DNA of 64,000 bases, taken from contig JBBALI010000011.1 of NCBI GenBank assembly GCA_040403095.1, forward strand, positions 32,772 to 96,771, read 5' to 3'. Positions within the stretch are counted from its first letter, which is position 1, and each line of letters begins with the position of its first letter. Below, piece after piece: positions 43,701-51,492 of this stretch. The DNA comes from JAQVCM01 sp040403095 (lineage in GTDB: Bacteria > Bacteroidota > Bacteroidia > Flavobacteriales_D > Crocinitomicaceae). Both the position numbers and the translations under genes were made by a program. Below the pieces are notes generated by a model. That model saw only the letters and a program-made list of their open reading frames with translations. It had not been told where the DNA came from and did no database searches.

Positions 43701-44260
43701 GTAATGTTATAGTTTACTGGATCAGGACTGCAAATTGAAAGTGTCAAATCATCTACAGCACCGTCATTTCCAGGACCACCCACGGTATTGGTAATAATTT
43801 GAAATCTGATTGAAGAAGTTGTTGCTACAAACGCTGGCAAATTGACATTCGCCCATGTTGAATTTGTAATTATATTTTGACTACAAAGAACTTGATTGCT
43901 AGAAGACAACACCTGAAAAGTGAAGTTATTGGTTGAAGACCAGGCATCTCTTGTCCACATTGAAAATCTATACGTTGCTCCAATGCATAAATCATCAAAC
44001 GGTTGATCATAAATCATCCCAATATATCCATCAGCAATATTTAGATAAAGGCCGCGAGATCCAGTATGAATGCACCCAGCAAAAGTTTGGGGAGTATTTT
44101 GATATGTAGCACCAGGAACGATATAAGGAATAACTGTTGTATATTCAAAAGAGTCAAAAAAATAGTTTGACCAAGTACACTGCGCTGAAATTTTGTTATT
44201 AGAAAGAAAAAAAGTAAGGACTATAATTAATGCTGACTTGATAAGTATATTATGTCTCAT
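40745..44260 (-). CDS. Large T9SS type B cargo with gliding-motility-type C-terminus
   Basis: The 1171-residue exported protein has a signal peptide (about 1-27, ending KISAQ). MAM/discoidin-like modules follow (DDLCIGATYRFSMWT; later ANTTYQFGAWVSAVY-like text), then several Ig-like and PKD-like domains (LWELGDGVTSNSSTTVANVY; FWSFSDGGFSDVQNPSYSF). The C-terminus (about 1085-1171) is the type B sorting domain: YYIPNTFTPDGDEHNNIFKP, FNRWGELIFES and DGTYNGKIVQQGSYVWELQF. Type B cargo such as SprB-like adhesins needs SprF-type partners; none is next to it. A surface adhesin role is likely, not proven. Confidence 0.92.
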   Translation of the reverse strand: MRHNILIKSALIIVLTFFLSNNKISAQCTWSNYFFDSFEYTTVIPYIVPGATYQNTPQTFAGCIHTGSRGLYLNIADGYIGMIYDQPFDDLCIGATYRFSMWTRDAWSSTNNFTFQVLSSSNQVLCSQNIITNSTWANVNLPAFVATTSSIRFQIITNTVGGPGNDGAVDDLTLSICSPDPVNYNITQCAGAGNIDLYPLISAPVLSQTGIWTGPTVLNNGYLGTFTPNTNTNGAYQYTILGVGNCPDSVANLNVQLSSNPIINPLGPINACNFYVLPAITGNNLSSNVSYHTAPNGGGAVVPIGTSINTTQTLYMYAGSAGCSDEEPLVIIINAPGNAGTDNGGGFCGAGSSIDLNSFLSVGATTGGTWSETTNPVSGSLNTASGIWNSNGVSAGNYTFQYTVPAIVGCVSDVANFVMNIGNVPDVEIGNDTILCLGQTLLLDAGLGYDSYLWNNGSTGTTLNVNSPGTYSVTVNTLGANLIVNGDFELGNTGFSTDYSPGTGGTYGLLSNEGQYAISSSPSLVHNNFVFCNDHTAAPGVNQLVVNGSDFANQNIWCQTVLVQPNTTYQFGAWVSAVYNDPNPAQLQFFINGSPLGSNFSPSGNQCDWTQFTENWISGTAVNAQICVVNLLSTISQNDFSIDDITFSPVCESQDVVVVQYSPSPNINLGNDQFLCSGASITLDAQNPGLNYLWSTTETSQTIDVATTGTYAVTVTNLQNCSATDNVSVTFQNLQLAGNDTNIVICSTQTQLNLFTLLQASAAQGGFWSSVSPSFGGTLNANGLLNFAGQTGSYNFEYVVNSTFCPNDTAVGSILINQQPEAAIDQSFSFCNTVGTNIDFTGYINNPAEPIQGTWVVPVTIPSTSFNNQTNILDLSNLSQGNYIFQYVLPPTLGCVQDALSINIAITEVPNVLFNSDFVEGCQPLQINFTNQSNPQGALTYLWELGDGVTSNSSTTVANVYEAAQCYDVSLTITANGFCTNTLSINDMICAHDLPVANFTFSPTELYSFDPTIQIVNTSINNDFNFWSFSDGGFSDVQNPSYSFPNDIAGNYSVQLIVSTDFGCQDTTIQLIEVKENVIYYIPNTFTPDGDEHNNIFKPIMTSGIDLNDYTLKIFNRWGELIFESYNVDYGWDGTYNGKIVQQGSYVWELQFGLIDNDKDVRLTGHVSLIR

Positions 44261-44440
44261 TTAATTTTAAATAATATGTATCCATTGATAAGACGATAAA
44301 AATACAAATTGGTTTAGTTTTTAACAAATGTGGGCAAAATAGTTCAACTTTTAATTTTATATTTAATTCGTTCCGCTCTTTGAGATCCAAACATAGACTA
44401 ATAAAATCTTGAAAATAAAACTTTTTCATTCATCTTCATA

Positions 44441-44520
44441 AAAAGCGGGGTTTCTTCCCTATTGCTCTGATGGACTCCACTGCGTTGCGGCTCGAACCGG
44501 GTTCTCTTCCCGCTCTTTTT
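44441..44520 (-). other. Structured element downstream of tRNA-Ser
   Basis: Just past the tRNA terminator, the minus strand carries about 80 nt that start AAAAAGAGCGGGAAGAG and end AACCCCGCTTTTT, able to form an imperfect closing stem. Inside lies the perfect hairpin GAACC-C-GGTTC (44494-44504), followed by GAGCC as in a tRNA T-loop context. It could be the remnant of a tRNA-flanking repeat or a small structured RNA. No promoter of its own is clear. Confidence 0.4.
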
Positions 44521-44525
44521 GGGCA

Positions 44526-44556
44526 CAAAAAAAGCCTTAAAAACTTAAGACTTTTT
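44526..44556 (-). terminator. Intrinsic terminator of tRNA-Ser
   Basis: On the minus strand AAAAAGTCTTAA pairs with TTAAGGCTTTTT around a short loop (12-bp stem with one G-T pair), followed by T residues. It starts 11 bp after the 3' end of the tRNA. Confidence 0.8.
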
Positions 44557-44566
44557 CTACTATCTG

Positions 44567-44654
44567 CGGAGAGAGCGGGATTCGAACCCGCGATACACTT
44601 TTGGCGTATACACACTTTCCAGGCGTGCTCCTTCAACCACTCGGACACCTCTCC
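44567..44654 (-). tRNA. tRNA-Ser (anticodon GGA)
   Basis: The 88-nt class II tRNA reads GGAGAGGTGTCCGAGTGG at its 5' end. The anticodon GGA sits in the loop CCTGGAAAG, decoding UCC and UCU. A long variable arm (TGTGTATACGCC / AAAAGTGTATCGC region) is typical of serine tRNAs, and the T arm is CGGGTTCGAATCCCG. The acceptor stem GGAGAGG pairs with TCTCTCC through one G-U, and the discriminator is G. CCA is not encoded. It lies 63 bp after the asparaginase gene on the same strand. Confidence 0.95.
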
Positions 44655-44717
44655 TATTATTTGATTTCCCTTTCGGGGTCACAAAAATACTAATTTTATC
44701 TTAATCTAGCGATTTCC

Positions 44718-45740
44718 TTAACAAGTCATTTCACCATTCAGATCTTGAGACAAAATTTTACGAATTTCACCTGCACTTTGTCCTTTTCCCAATGCGTACA
44801 TCATTTTCGTAACTGCTGCTTCAGTAGTTAAATCAAATCCGCCGACTACGCCCGCTTTTTGGAAAAACGAACTGGTTTCATAACGTCCTTGCTCCACACT
44901 TCCTGTACTGCATTGCGTGATGTTAAGCACAATGCCTCCTTGCTCCAAATATGTTTTGATTAACTCTGTAAATCGTGCATCTGATGGCGAATTTCCTGCG
45001 CCAAATGTTTCAATAATAATTCCTTTCACCAATTGAAAATCAAACAAACTTTTGTACACTTCAGCACTAAAACCAGGGAAAATTTTCAATAAGGCAACTC
45101 TATTTTCAAAAGCGGTGAATAAACTCAATTCTTTATCTGCCTTCAATGGTTCGTGATGGTAGCGAATGGAAACACCAGCAACAGCCAATTCTGGAAAATT
45201 TGGAGAACTAAAAGCTTCAAATTCTGTGGCAGAAATTTTAGAGGTTCGATTTCCACGGTACAAAGAATATTCAAAATAAATCGCCACCTCTTGAATTTTG
45301 GACGCGCCATTTTCGTCTTTCGCTGCCGCAATTTCTATGGATGTGATTAAATTTTCTTTTCCGTCAGTTCTAATCGTTCCAATAGGTAATTGTGAACCTG
45401 TTAAGATTACCGGTTTAGATAATCCTTGCAACATAAAGCTCAACGCCGAAGCTGTATAAGCCATTGTATCAGAGCCATGTAAAATCACAAAGCCATCGAA
45501 TTGATCGTAGTTTTCGAAAACAATTGCCGCGATTTCTGACCATCTTTCAGGGTTCATCTCAGAAGAATCAACCGGTTGGTCAAATGAAATGGCTTTCAAA
45601 TCTACATTCAATCTATCTAACTCTGGAATTTGATTCGATAAATGATTGAAATCAAATGCTTTCAAAACACCTGTTTTCGGATCATTAATCATCCCGATTG
45701 TTCCACCGGTATAAATCATTAAAACGCTCGGCTTTTCCAT
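44718..45740 (-). CDS. ansA: Type I L-asparaginase
   Basis: The 340-residue enzyme hydrolyses asparagine to aspartate and ammonia. The first catalytic Thr is in MIYTGGTIGM near residue 12. The second catalytic set, Thr-Asp, is in VILHGSDTMAYTASAL near 85-100. No signal peptide is present, which fits the cytoplasmic type I form. The gene follows tatD with a 2-bp gap on the same strand, so the pair is probably co-transcribed. Confidence 0.94.
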   Translation of the reverse strand: MEKPSVLMIYTGGTIGMINDPKTGVLKAFDFNHLSNQIPELDRLNVDLKAISFDQPVDSSEMNPERWSEIAAIVFENYDQFDGFVILHGSDTMAYTASALSFMLQGLSKPVILTGSQLPIGTIRTDGKENLITSIEIAAAKDENGASKIQEVAIYFEYSLYRGNRTSKISATEFEAFSSPNFPELAVAGVSIRYHHEPLKADKELSLFTAFENRVALLKIFPGFSAEVYKSLFDFQLVKGIIIETFGAGNSPSDARFTELIKTYLEQGGIVLNITQCSTGSVEQGRYETSSFFQKAGVVGGFDLTTEAAVTKMMYALGKGQSAGEIRKILSQDLNGEMTC

Positions 45741-45742
45741 AA

Positions 45743-46513
45743 TTATGAATTGAAAAACAATTTTTCTGCATTCGCAGTGGTAATTTCTCCTACTTTAGAA
45801 ACTGATATTTCAAAAATATTGGAAATCTTATCTGCAATAAAAGGAATGTAGGCGCTTTCATTTCGCTTGCCTCGGTGAGGCGTTGGTGCCAAATATGGAG
45901 AATCTGTTTCTAAAATCAATTCATTCAAAGGAATGTGTTTCACCACCTCATCCAATCCAGACTTTTTAAAGGTTACCACTCCCCCAATTCCAAATAAAAA
46001 ACCCCCGTAAGATTGTATTTTTTGCACATCTTCGACCGTTCCAGAAAAACAGTGAAAAACACCACGTAATCTTTCGTCATTGTGTTGATCCAATACTTCA
46101 AAAATCTCTGGAAAAGAACTTCTTGCATGAATAACAATTGGCAAATTAAGTTCCTTTGCCCAATTGATTTGTCTAATAAAAGCCTCTATTTGTTGCGATT
46201 TATAACCTTGCTCCCAATACAAATCAATACCGATTTCTCCAACGGCCACAAATTTTCTAGCGAACAAATGTTTTTGCACAATCGCCAATTGCACTTCCCA
46301 ATCTTCTTCCACAGAAGTTGGATGTAAACCCATCATTGGAAAACAATTCGCGGGATATTTTTGCTCCAAAGCAAACATTCCTGCTATCGAATCTTTGTCA
46401 ATATTTGGCAACAACATTTTGGTCACGCCTGCTTCAATCGCTTTTTGAATGACTAAATCTCTGTCTTCCGAAAAAGTATCGGCATACAAGTGTGTATGTG
46501 TGTCTATAAACAT
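45743..46513 (-). CDS. TatD-family metal-dependent DNase/hydrolase
   Basis: The 256-residue TIM-barrel hydrolase has the TatD metal motifs: IDTHTHLYADTF at the N-terminus, AVGEIGIDLYWE with the bridging Glu, LPIVIHARSSF, GVFHCFSGTVEDV and ILETDSPYLAPTPHRGKRNE. Family members degrade DNA or act as deacylase-like enzymes. The length is normal. The order small lipoprotein-tatD-ansA on the minus strand has 7-bp and 2-bp gaps, so one transcript is likely. No functional link among the three is obvious. Confidence 0.95.
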   Translation of the reverse strand: MFIDTHTHLYADTFSEDRDLVIQKAIEAGVTKMLLPNIDKDSIAGMFALEQKYPANCFPMMGLHPTSVEEDWEVQLAIVQKHLFARKFVAVGEIGIDLYWEQGYKSQQIEAFIRQINWAKELNLPIVIHARSSFPEIFEVLDQHNDERLRGVFHCFSGTVEDVQKIQSYGGFLFGIGGVVTFKKSGLDEVVKHIPLNELILETDSPYLAPTPHRGKRNESAYIPFIADKISNIFEISVSKVGEITTANAEKLFFNS

Positions 46514-46520
46514 TGCATTT

Positions 46521-46772
46521 TTATTTTTGACATTCTGCTTTGCGCTTCAACATTTCTTCTCCACCCATGGTTTGAAAATCTTTGCACCTCTTGTCTTTTT
46601 CAGCACGAAGTCGAAACAAATCCTTTTTCTGTTGCTCTGTCACTTCACTTGTCAATAGTTTGGCTGACAGCTGATTTAATTCTTCCCCAACTTCCAAACA
46701 TTCGCACATTTTAGTGTCTTTGGTGCCACATGAAAACAACAAAAATGCAGACAGGAATAAATAATAGCGCAT
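46521..46772 (-). CDS. Small lipoprotein
   Basis: The 83-residue protein has a lipoprotein signal with the acceptor Cys in FLLFSCGTK. The remainder is charged and helical (about 30-75), with three more Cys residues (CEC near 23-25 and CQK at the end). No known family is recognised. The normal lipobox and its place 7 bp upstream of tatD support a real gene. The outer membrane is the likely location because the mature N-terminus has no obvious retention signal. Confidence 0.7.
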   Translation of the reverse strand: MRYYLFLSAFLLFSCGTKDTKMCECLEVGEELNQLSAKLLTSEVTEQQKKDLFRLRAEKDKRCKDFQTMGGEEMLKRKAECQK

Positions 46773-46857
46773 ATTCTTTAATTTTTACCGCCAAATTAGA
46801 TAAAAATGGCGAATCATTCGTTTGTTGTTTGTAATTTTCGGACTCAAAAAAGCAGTT

Positions 46858-47985
46858 ATGTCAAAACTTCCACATGTAGGAACGACGATTTTCACCACCA
46901 TGTCAAAAATGGCAATGGATTACCAAGCTATCAATCTTTCTCAAGGATTTCCAAATTTTCCTGTAGACGAAAAATTGACTGATATTTTGGTAGAAACAGC
47001 CAAAGAAAACGCACATCAATATGTTCCAATGAGTGGTCTGCCAGCATTGTTGGAGGGAATCGCAACTTTGACCATAGAAAATTACCAAAGAAAAGTAAAT
47101 CCTGCGTCTGAAATTCTAGTAACTGCGGGAGCAACGCAAGGGATTTTTACTACGATTCAAGCATTGGTAAAATCGGGTCAAGAAGTGGTGATTTTAGATC
47201 CTGCTTATGACTGTTATGCTCCTGCAGTAATTTTAGCTGGAGGCACGCCTATTCATATCAATATGAAATTAGATTTTACGCCCGATTGGGAAAAAATCAA
47301 CGAAAAGGTAAATGACAAAACGGCGATGATTATGGTGAATAATCCGCACAATCCTTCAGGAAAAATATTGCAAGAATCTGACCTCATCGAACTGGAAAAA
47401 TTGATGGAGAAACATCCGCAATTATTGTTGCTTTCTGATGAAGTTTATGAATACATCACTTTTGAGCAAAAGCATATTTCAGCCAATACTAGAAAAGGTT
47501 TGATTGACAGAACGATTGTTGTTTCCTCCTTTGGAAAAACGTTTCACATCACTGGATGGAAAATTGGATATTTAATCGCTCCGGAAAATCTGATGATTGA
47601 AATTAAAAAAGTGCATCAATTTTTGGTTTTTTGTGTGAATAGTGTGGCACAAATTTCCTTGGCAAAATACTTGAAAGAAGTGGATGTTCAGAAACTTGGT
47701 GCTTTTTATCAAACGAAAAGAGATTATTTCCAACAATTAATTTCTGACAGCAGATTTGAATTATTACCTTCTGAAGGTTCCTATTTCCAGACCGCGAGCT
47801 ACAAAGAAATTTCCAATCAAACTGACATGGATTTTGTAACTGAAATGGTTCAAAAACATGGGGTTGCGGCCATTCCATTTTCAGCATTTTACCAAGATCA
47901 TCGCGATGAAAAAATTATTCGGTTTTGTTTTGCAAAAGACAACGAAACACTTGAAAAAGCAGCAGAGAAATTATGCAAAATTTAA
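46858..47985 (+). CDS. PLP-dependent aminotransferase (methionine/glutamine transaminase type)
   Basis: The preferred ATG at 46858 gives 375 residues of a fold type I aminotransferase similar to YbdL and kynurenine/glutamine transaminase K. Motifs are INLSQGFPNFPVDEKL, ITAGATQGIF-like VTAGATQGIF, NNPHNPSGKIL with the PLP Asn, LSDEVYEYI and SSFGKTFHITGWKIGY with the PLP Lys227. It would transaminate the keto acid of methionine using glutamine or another donor. The next gene is an omega-amidase, which removes the 2-oxoglutaramate formed from glutamine. The two genes overlap by 13 bp. Confidence 0.92.
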   Translation: MSKLPHVGTTIFTTMSKMAMDYQAINLSQGFPNFPVDEKLTDILVETAKENAHQYVPMSGLPALLEGIATLTIENYQRKVNPASEILVTAGATQGIFTTIQALVKSGQEVVILDPAYDCYAPAVILAGGTPIHINMKLDFTPDWEKINEKVNDKTAMIMVNNPHNPSGKILQESDLIELEKLMEKHPQLLLLSDEVYEYITFEQKHISANTRKGLIDRTIVVSSFGKTFHITGWKIGYLIAPENLMIEIKKVHQFLVFCVNSVAQISLAKYLKEVDVQKLGAFYQTKRDYFQQLISDSRFELLPSEGSYFQTASYKEISNQTDMDFVTEMVQKHGVAAIPFSAFYQDHRDEKIIRFCFAKDNETLEKAAEKLCKI

Positions 47986-48755
47986 ATGTTACACTCGTTC
48001 AATGTCAGCAGTTTTGGGAAGATAAAACAGCAAATCTAGCACATTTCGATTCTTTACTCGAAGAAGTTAAGTCAACAGATTTAATACTTCTTCCAGAAAT
48101 GTTTCACACAAGTTTCTCGATGAATCCTGCAAAACTAGCTGAATCAATGGAAGATTCATTGGCGTTAAAATGGTTAAGAAAAACTGCATTTGAGAAAAAT
48201 TGCGCCATTTACACCTCATTCATCGCCCAAGAAAATGATGCTTTTTTCAACCGTGGAATTTTTATGTTTCCTTCAGGAAATTTTGAAATCTATGATAAGC
48301 GAAAATTGTTTAGTCTGGCAGGCGAACATGAAGTTTTTACTGCAGGAACAAAGGAAACAATCGTTGATTATTTAGGTTGGAAAATTCAATTGCAAATTTG
48401 TTACGATCTACGTTTTCCTGAAATGGCCAGAAATCGATGGATTTCCAACGAAAATCCTGCTTATGACGTTCTTCTTTATGTAGCCAATTGGCCTGAAAAA
48501 AGAGCAACGCATTGGAAAACACTTTTAGCGGCAAGAGCAATCGAAAACCAATGTTATGTTGTTGGTTTAAACCGAGTTGGAAAAGATGGAAAAGCACTTG
48601 ATTACAGTGGAGATTCAGCTGTAATTGATGCCCTTGGAAATCAAGTTGTAACTTTTGAGTATGCGAAAGAGTCTATTAAAAAAGTTGAGTTAAATAAAGG
48701 AAAACTCAATGAGATTAGAAAACAACTTTCTTTCATAAAAGATGTAAGTTGTTAA
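47973..48755 (+). CDS. Omega-amidase/nitrilase-family hydrolase
   Basis: The 260-residue C-N hydrolase has the Glu-Lys-Cys triad: Glu42 in LLPEMF, Lys109 in YDKRKLFSLAGEHE and Cys143 in QICYDLRFPEMARN. The text matches YafV/Nit2-type omega-amidases, which hydrolyse 2-oxoglutaramate or 2-oxosuccinamate. The overlap with the upstream methionine/glutamine aminotransferase supports a joint role in methionine salvage and ammonia release. The length is normal. Confidence 0.93.
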   Translation: MQNLNVTLVQCQQFWEDKTANLAHFDSLLEEVKSTDLILLPEMFHTSFSMNPAKLAESMEDSLALKWLRKTAFEKNCAIYTSFIAQENDAFFNRGIFMFPSGNFEIYDKRKLFSLAGEHEVFTAGTKETIVDYLGWKIQLQICYDLRFPEMARNRWISNENPAYDVLLYVANWPEKRATHWKTLLAARAIENQCYVVGLNRVGKDGKALDYSGDSAVIDALGNQVVTFEYAKESIKKVELNKGKLNEIRKQLSFIKDVSC

Positions 48756-48793
48756 AAAACGTCTGAACAGTTATTTATTAGTAAATAGTATGT

Positions 48794-48801
48794 TATATTT
48801 G
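48794..48801 (+). promoter_or_regulatory. -7 promoter box TATATTTG
   Basis: This exact TAnnTTTG match lies 24 bp upstream of the start of the T9SS type A gene at 48826. The leader after it is A/T only, as expected for efficient translation in Bacteroidota. Confidence 0.6.
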
Positions 48802-48825
48802 TTTCACTTAAATTAATTTAAAATT

Positions 48826-50694
48826 ATGAAAAACAAGTTTACACTTTTGTCTTTTTTGACGATTGCTACTTCACTTTCTTTTGCGCAAACCGTTCCTGCG
48901 TTCAAAACAATGGAGAAAAAATCAAATAAAATTACAATTAGCGACCCTAAAGCAGTTATTTACGGTGCCGCTACTCAAAAAGCTGGTGGTGATCCAGTTT
49001 GGTCTGATGATTTTAGCACTGCTGGTGTTTGGACATTAGGTAGTGAAACTGGAAGTACTCAAGGTGCTTTCGTTATTGGTGCTTACCCAACACAAATGAC
49101 ACAGTACATTGGTGGTATGACAAACGGAACAGCTCCTTTAGCTTCTTTCAATGGTATTCAATACTTATTATCTGGACCTGTTGGAGTTCAAAACGCATGG
49201 ATGGCTTCTCCAGCTATCGATTTCAGTGCTGTTACTTCCGGAATTGTTACTGTTTCTTTCAACCAACGTTATAGAAGATTCAATAATGATGGTACTTTCG
49301 TTGAAGTTTCTTTAGACAACGGTACAACTTGGACAACTTTCCAAGTAAATACAACCGCTATTGGAAATGGTAATGTTATCCAAAACACAGAGGTTTTAGA
49401 CATTCCAGTTGGCGCTGGTGTAACTCAAGGAAAAATTCGTTTTCGTTGGGAAAGTTTGACTGCTGATGACCAATTTGGAAGTGGTTACGGTTGGGCAATT
49501 GACAATGTAGCAATCAAAGAAGGTTACACAAACAATGTTGCTTTGTCTCAAACTTTTAGTGCTGTTGGTACTCAATTGTTGAGTTTTTCTAAAATCCCTA
49601 CAACACAAGCTGCTGCTGCTGGCAAAGTTAGTTTTGGTGCTATCGCTAAAAACGTAGGTTCTGCTTCTCAAGATGTTGTATTAACTGTAACAAACGGAAC
49701 TTACTCTCAAGCAAGTTCTCCAGTAACAATTAATTCTTTCTCAAGAGATACTTTACAAATTTTAACTGCTGATGGTTATACAATGCCAACAACTGCAGGT
49801 GTAAACAATTTTACTTACACTTTGACTTCTAATAATACACTAGATATTACAGGTGATGATTCAGGAACAGTTCCTTTTGAAGTTACTACGAATATTTTTG
49901 CTGCTGATTCATACAACGGAAATGTTACTTCTTTTGGAAGCTCTTTCCAAGGATGGCAAAATGGCACAGGAGATCCAGAAATTGGAACTTATTACGAAAT
50001 TTTTGCAGATCAAACTTTGCATGCGATTCAAATTGGTATAGCTTCTGTTCCTACTGCAAATCAAGCAACTTATATTGGTCGTTCACTTGTAGCTAAAATC
50101 TACGAAGTTGATTTAGCTGGTGGAGGTGATCCAATAATTGTTGATGCTACTAATGAGCATTATATGGCAACTGGAGAATTCGGTGGTTTGTTGAAATTAT
50201 ATTTTGCTAGTCCTGTTGATTTACAAGCTGGTAAATTATATTTAGTAACAGCAAGTACTACTTTGGACAGTGAAATTCCAATCGCATTTGCTGGAAATGT
50301 TACGGCTGGAAATGTTGCTGGTAAAGATGGTGATACTTTCATCGGTTTGGCTCCAGACGATATTTTAGGAAATGTTGTTCAATGCCCTGTTGTTCGTATG
50401 GACTTTACAGATTACACAGGAATCAATGAGTTGGAGAGCCAATTCAATGTGAATGCGTACCCTAATCCATTCAACGCTTCAACTGAAGTTGCTTTCGAAT
50501 TGAAAAACGATTCACCAGTTTCAATCACTGTTTCTGATATCACAGGAAGAGAAGTTTTGAACCTTGGATCTACAAATTATACTGCAGGAAAACACACTGT
50601 TACTATCAATGGTGCAGATTTAAATGCTGGTGTGTACAATTACTCAATCAAAATTGGTAACTCTGTAATCACAAAAAGAATTGTTAAGAAATAA
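48826..50694 (+). CDS. T9SS type A cargo with choice-of-anchor J-like domain
   Basis: The 622-residue secreted protein has a signal peptide (MKNKFTLLSFLTIATSLSFA, cleaved after AQ). It has a choice-of-anchor J/MAM-like domain (about 60-235): WSDDFSTAGVWTLGSETGS, AWMASPAIDFSAVTSG and WAIDNVAIKEG. A beta-sandwich middle follows, then a type A sorting domain (about 545-622) with FNVNAYPNPFNASTEVAFEL and GVYNYSIKIGNSVITKRIV. Codons are strongly uniform, which suggests high expression. A clean promoter box precedes it and a strong terminator follows. No enzyme domain is seen. Confidence 0.9.
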   Translation: MKNKFTLLSFLTIATSLSFAQTVPAFKTMEKKSNKITISDPKAVIYGAATQKAGGDPVWSDDFSTAGVWTLGSETGSTQGAFVIGAYPTQMTQYIGGMTNGTAPLASFNGIQYLLSGPVGVQNAWMASPAIDFSAVTSGIVTVSFNQRYRRFNNDGTFVEVSLDNGTTWTTFQVNTTAIGNGNVIQNTEVLDIPVGAGVTQGKIRFRWESLTADDQFGSGYGWAIDNVAIKEGYTNNVALSQTFSAVGTQLLSFSKIPTTQAAAAGKVSFGAIAKNVGSASQDVVLTVTNGTYSQASSPVTINSFSRDTLQILTADGYTMPTTAGVNNFTYTLTSNNTLDITGDDSGTVPFEVTTNIFAADSYNGNVTSFGSSFQGWQNGTGDPEIGTYYEIFADQTLHAIQIGIASVPTANQATYIGRSLVAKIYEVDLAGGGDPIIVDATNEHYMATGEFGGLLKLYFASPVDLQAGKLYLVTASTTLDSEIPIAFAGNVTAGNVAGKDGDTFIGLAPDDILGNVVQCPVVRMDFTDYTGINELESQFNVNAYPNPFNASTEVAFELKNDSPVSITVSDITGREVLNLGSTNYTAGKHTVTINGADLNAGVYNYSIKIGNSVITKRIVKK

Positions 50695-50711
50695 TCTTTA
50701 ATATTTCTTTG

Positions 50712-50741
50712 AAAGGTCGGCTGAAAAGTCGGCCTTTTTTT
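50712..50741 (+). terminator. Strong intrinsic terminator
   Basis: AAGGTCGGC pairs with GTCGGCCTT around a TGAAAA loop (9-bp stem with G-T pairs), followed by seven T. It begins about 18 bp after the stop of the T9SS gene. Confidence 0.9.
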
Positions 50742-50757
50742 GTGTCTCAAAATTATG

Positions 50758-51423
50758 TTACTTCAGATGTTGAACATTTAAATCTTCTGGCATTTTATCT
50801 GGTTTAGCATAACTCAAACGAGCAAGTCTTTGCGTTTTATGATAGCCATCTAATCCCAAACTCGCTAAACTTCCTGCTTTTTCTAAGTCAATCGCGCCAT
50901 CTTCAAAAAGACAGTCCGCAGGAAAATAAACAGCTTGAATTTCTCCTATTATTAAAACCGTATTGTTGATGGTCAAATGGACTTGTTCTTTAAATTCAAC
51001 TTCTATTTGAACCTTACTTTCTGAAACAAATGGTGCAAAAAAATCATTTTTATATTCCATCGTTAAACCTGTGGCATCAAATTCTGAAACTTCTCTTGGA
51101 TAACGTGCAGATGTTTGATGGGCTTGTCTGTAAAAACTTTCGGTTACATGATTAATCGTATAAAAACCAGTTTCCACAATATTTTCCAATGTTTGGCGCT
51201 CAACCACTCCAGGTCTTGAAATAAAGCCAACCAAAGCGGGGTTTGCCCCAATGTGAATCAATGAGTTAAATACTGCTAAATTGGTTTGGCTATTTTTATC
51301 TTGCGTTCCTATTAAAGCCAAACTTTTAAATCCTGAAAGCGAATTTATAAATGCCGTTCTAAATCTTTTATCAAAATTTTCAATATTTTGACTGTCAAAA
51401 AATCCCTTGTTTTTTTCGCTCAT
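50758..51423 (-). CDS. Flavin reductase-like FMN-binding protein
   Basis: The 221-residue protein belongs to the flavin reductase-like (DIM6/NTAB) split-barrel family. Family text includes SLALIGTQDKNSQTNLAVFNS (given as its first 15 residues SLALIGTQDKNSQTN), GFISRPGVVERQTLENI and the FMN-region YTINHVTESFYRQAHQTS. It should bind FMN and either reduce free flavin or act as an oxidoreductase. No partner monooxygenase is adjacent. The start of the gene is 70 bp from the stop of the downstream-side RemB-like gene, and it appears to be transcribed alone. Confidence 0.85.
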   Translation of the reverse strand: MSEKNKGFFDSQNIENFDKRFRTAFINSLSGFKSLALIGTQDKNSQTNLAVFNSLIHIGANPALVGFISRPGVVERQTLENIVETGFYTINHVTESFYRQAHQTSARYPREVSEFDATGLTMEYKNDFFAPFVSESKVQIEVEFKEQVHLTINNTVLIIGEIQAVYFPADCLFEDGAIDLEKAGSLASLGLDGYHKTQRLARLSYAKPDKMPEDLNVQHLK

Positions 51424-51492
51424 CTTAAAGTTGTTGAATTATTTTCTAATTGATAATAAGCCCTTCATTATAGCTCTAAATTGCTATTGAAA

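Noticed and set aside
44436..44648. 70-residue minus-strand frame across the tRNA-Ser and its downstream element
   Set aside because: It translates the tRNA itself; a structured RNA explains the sequence fully.
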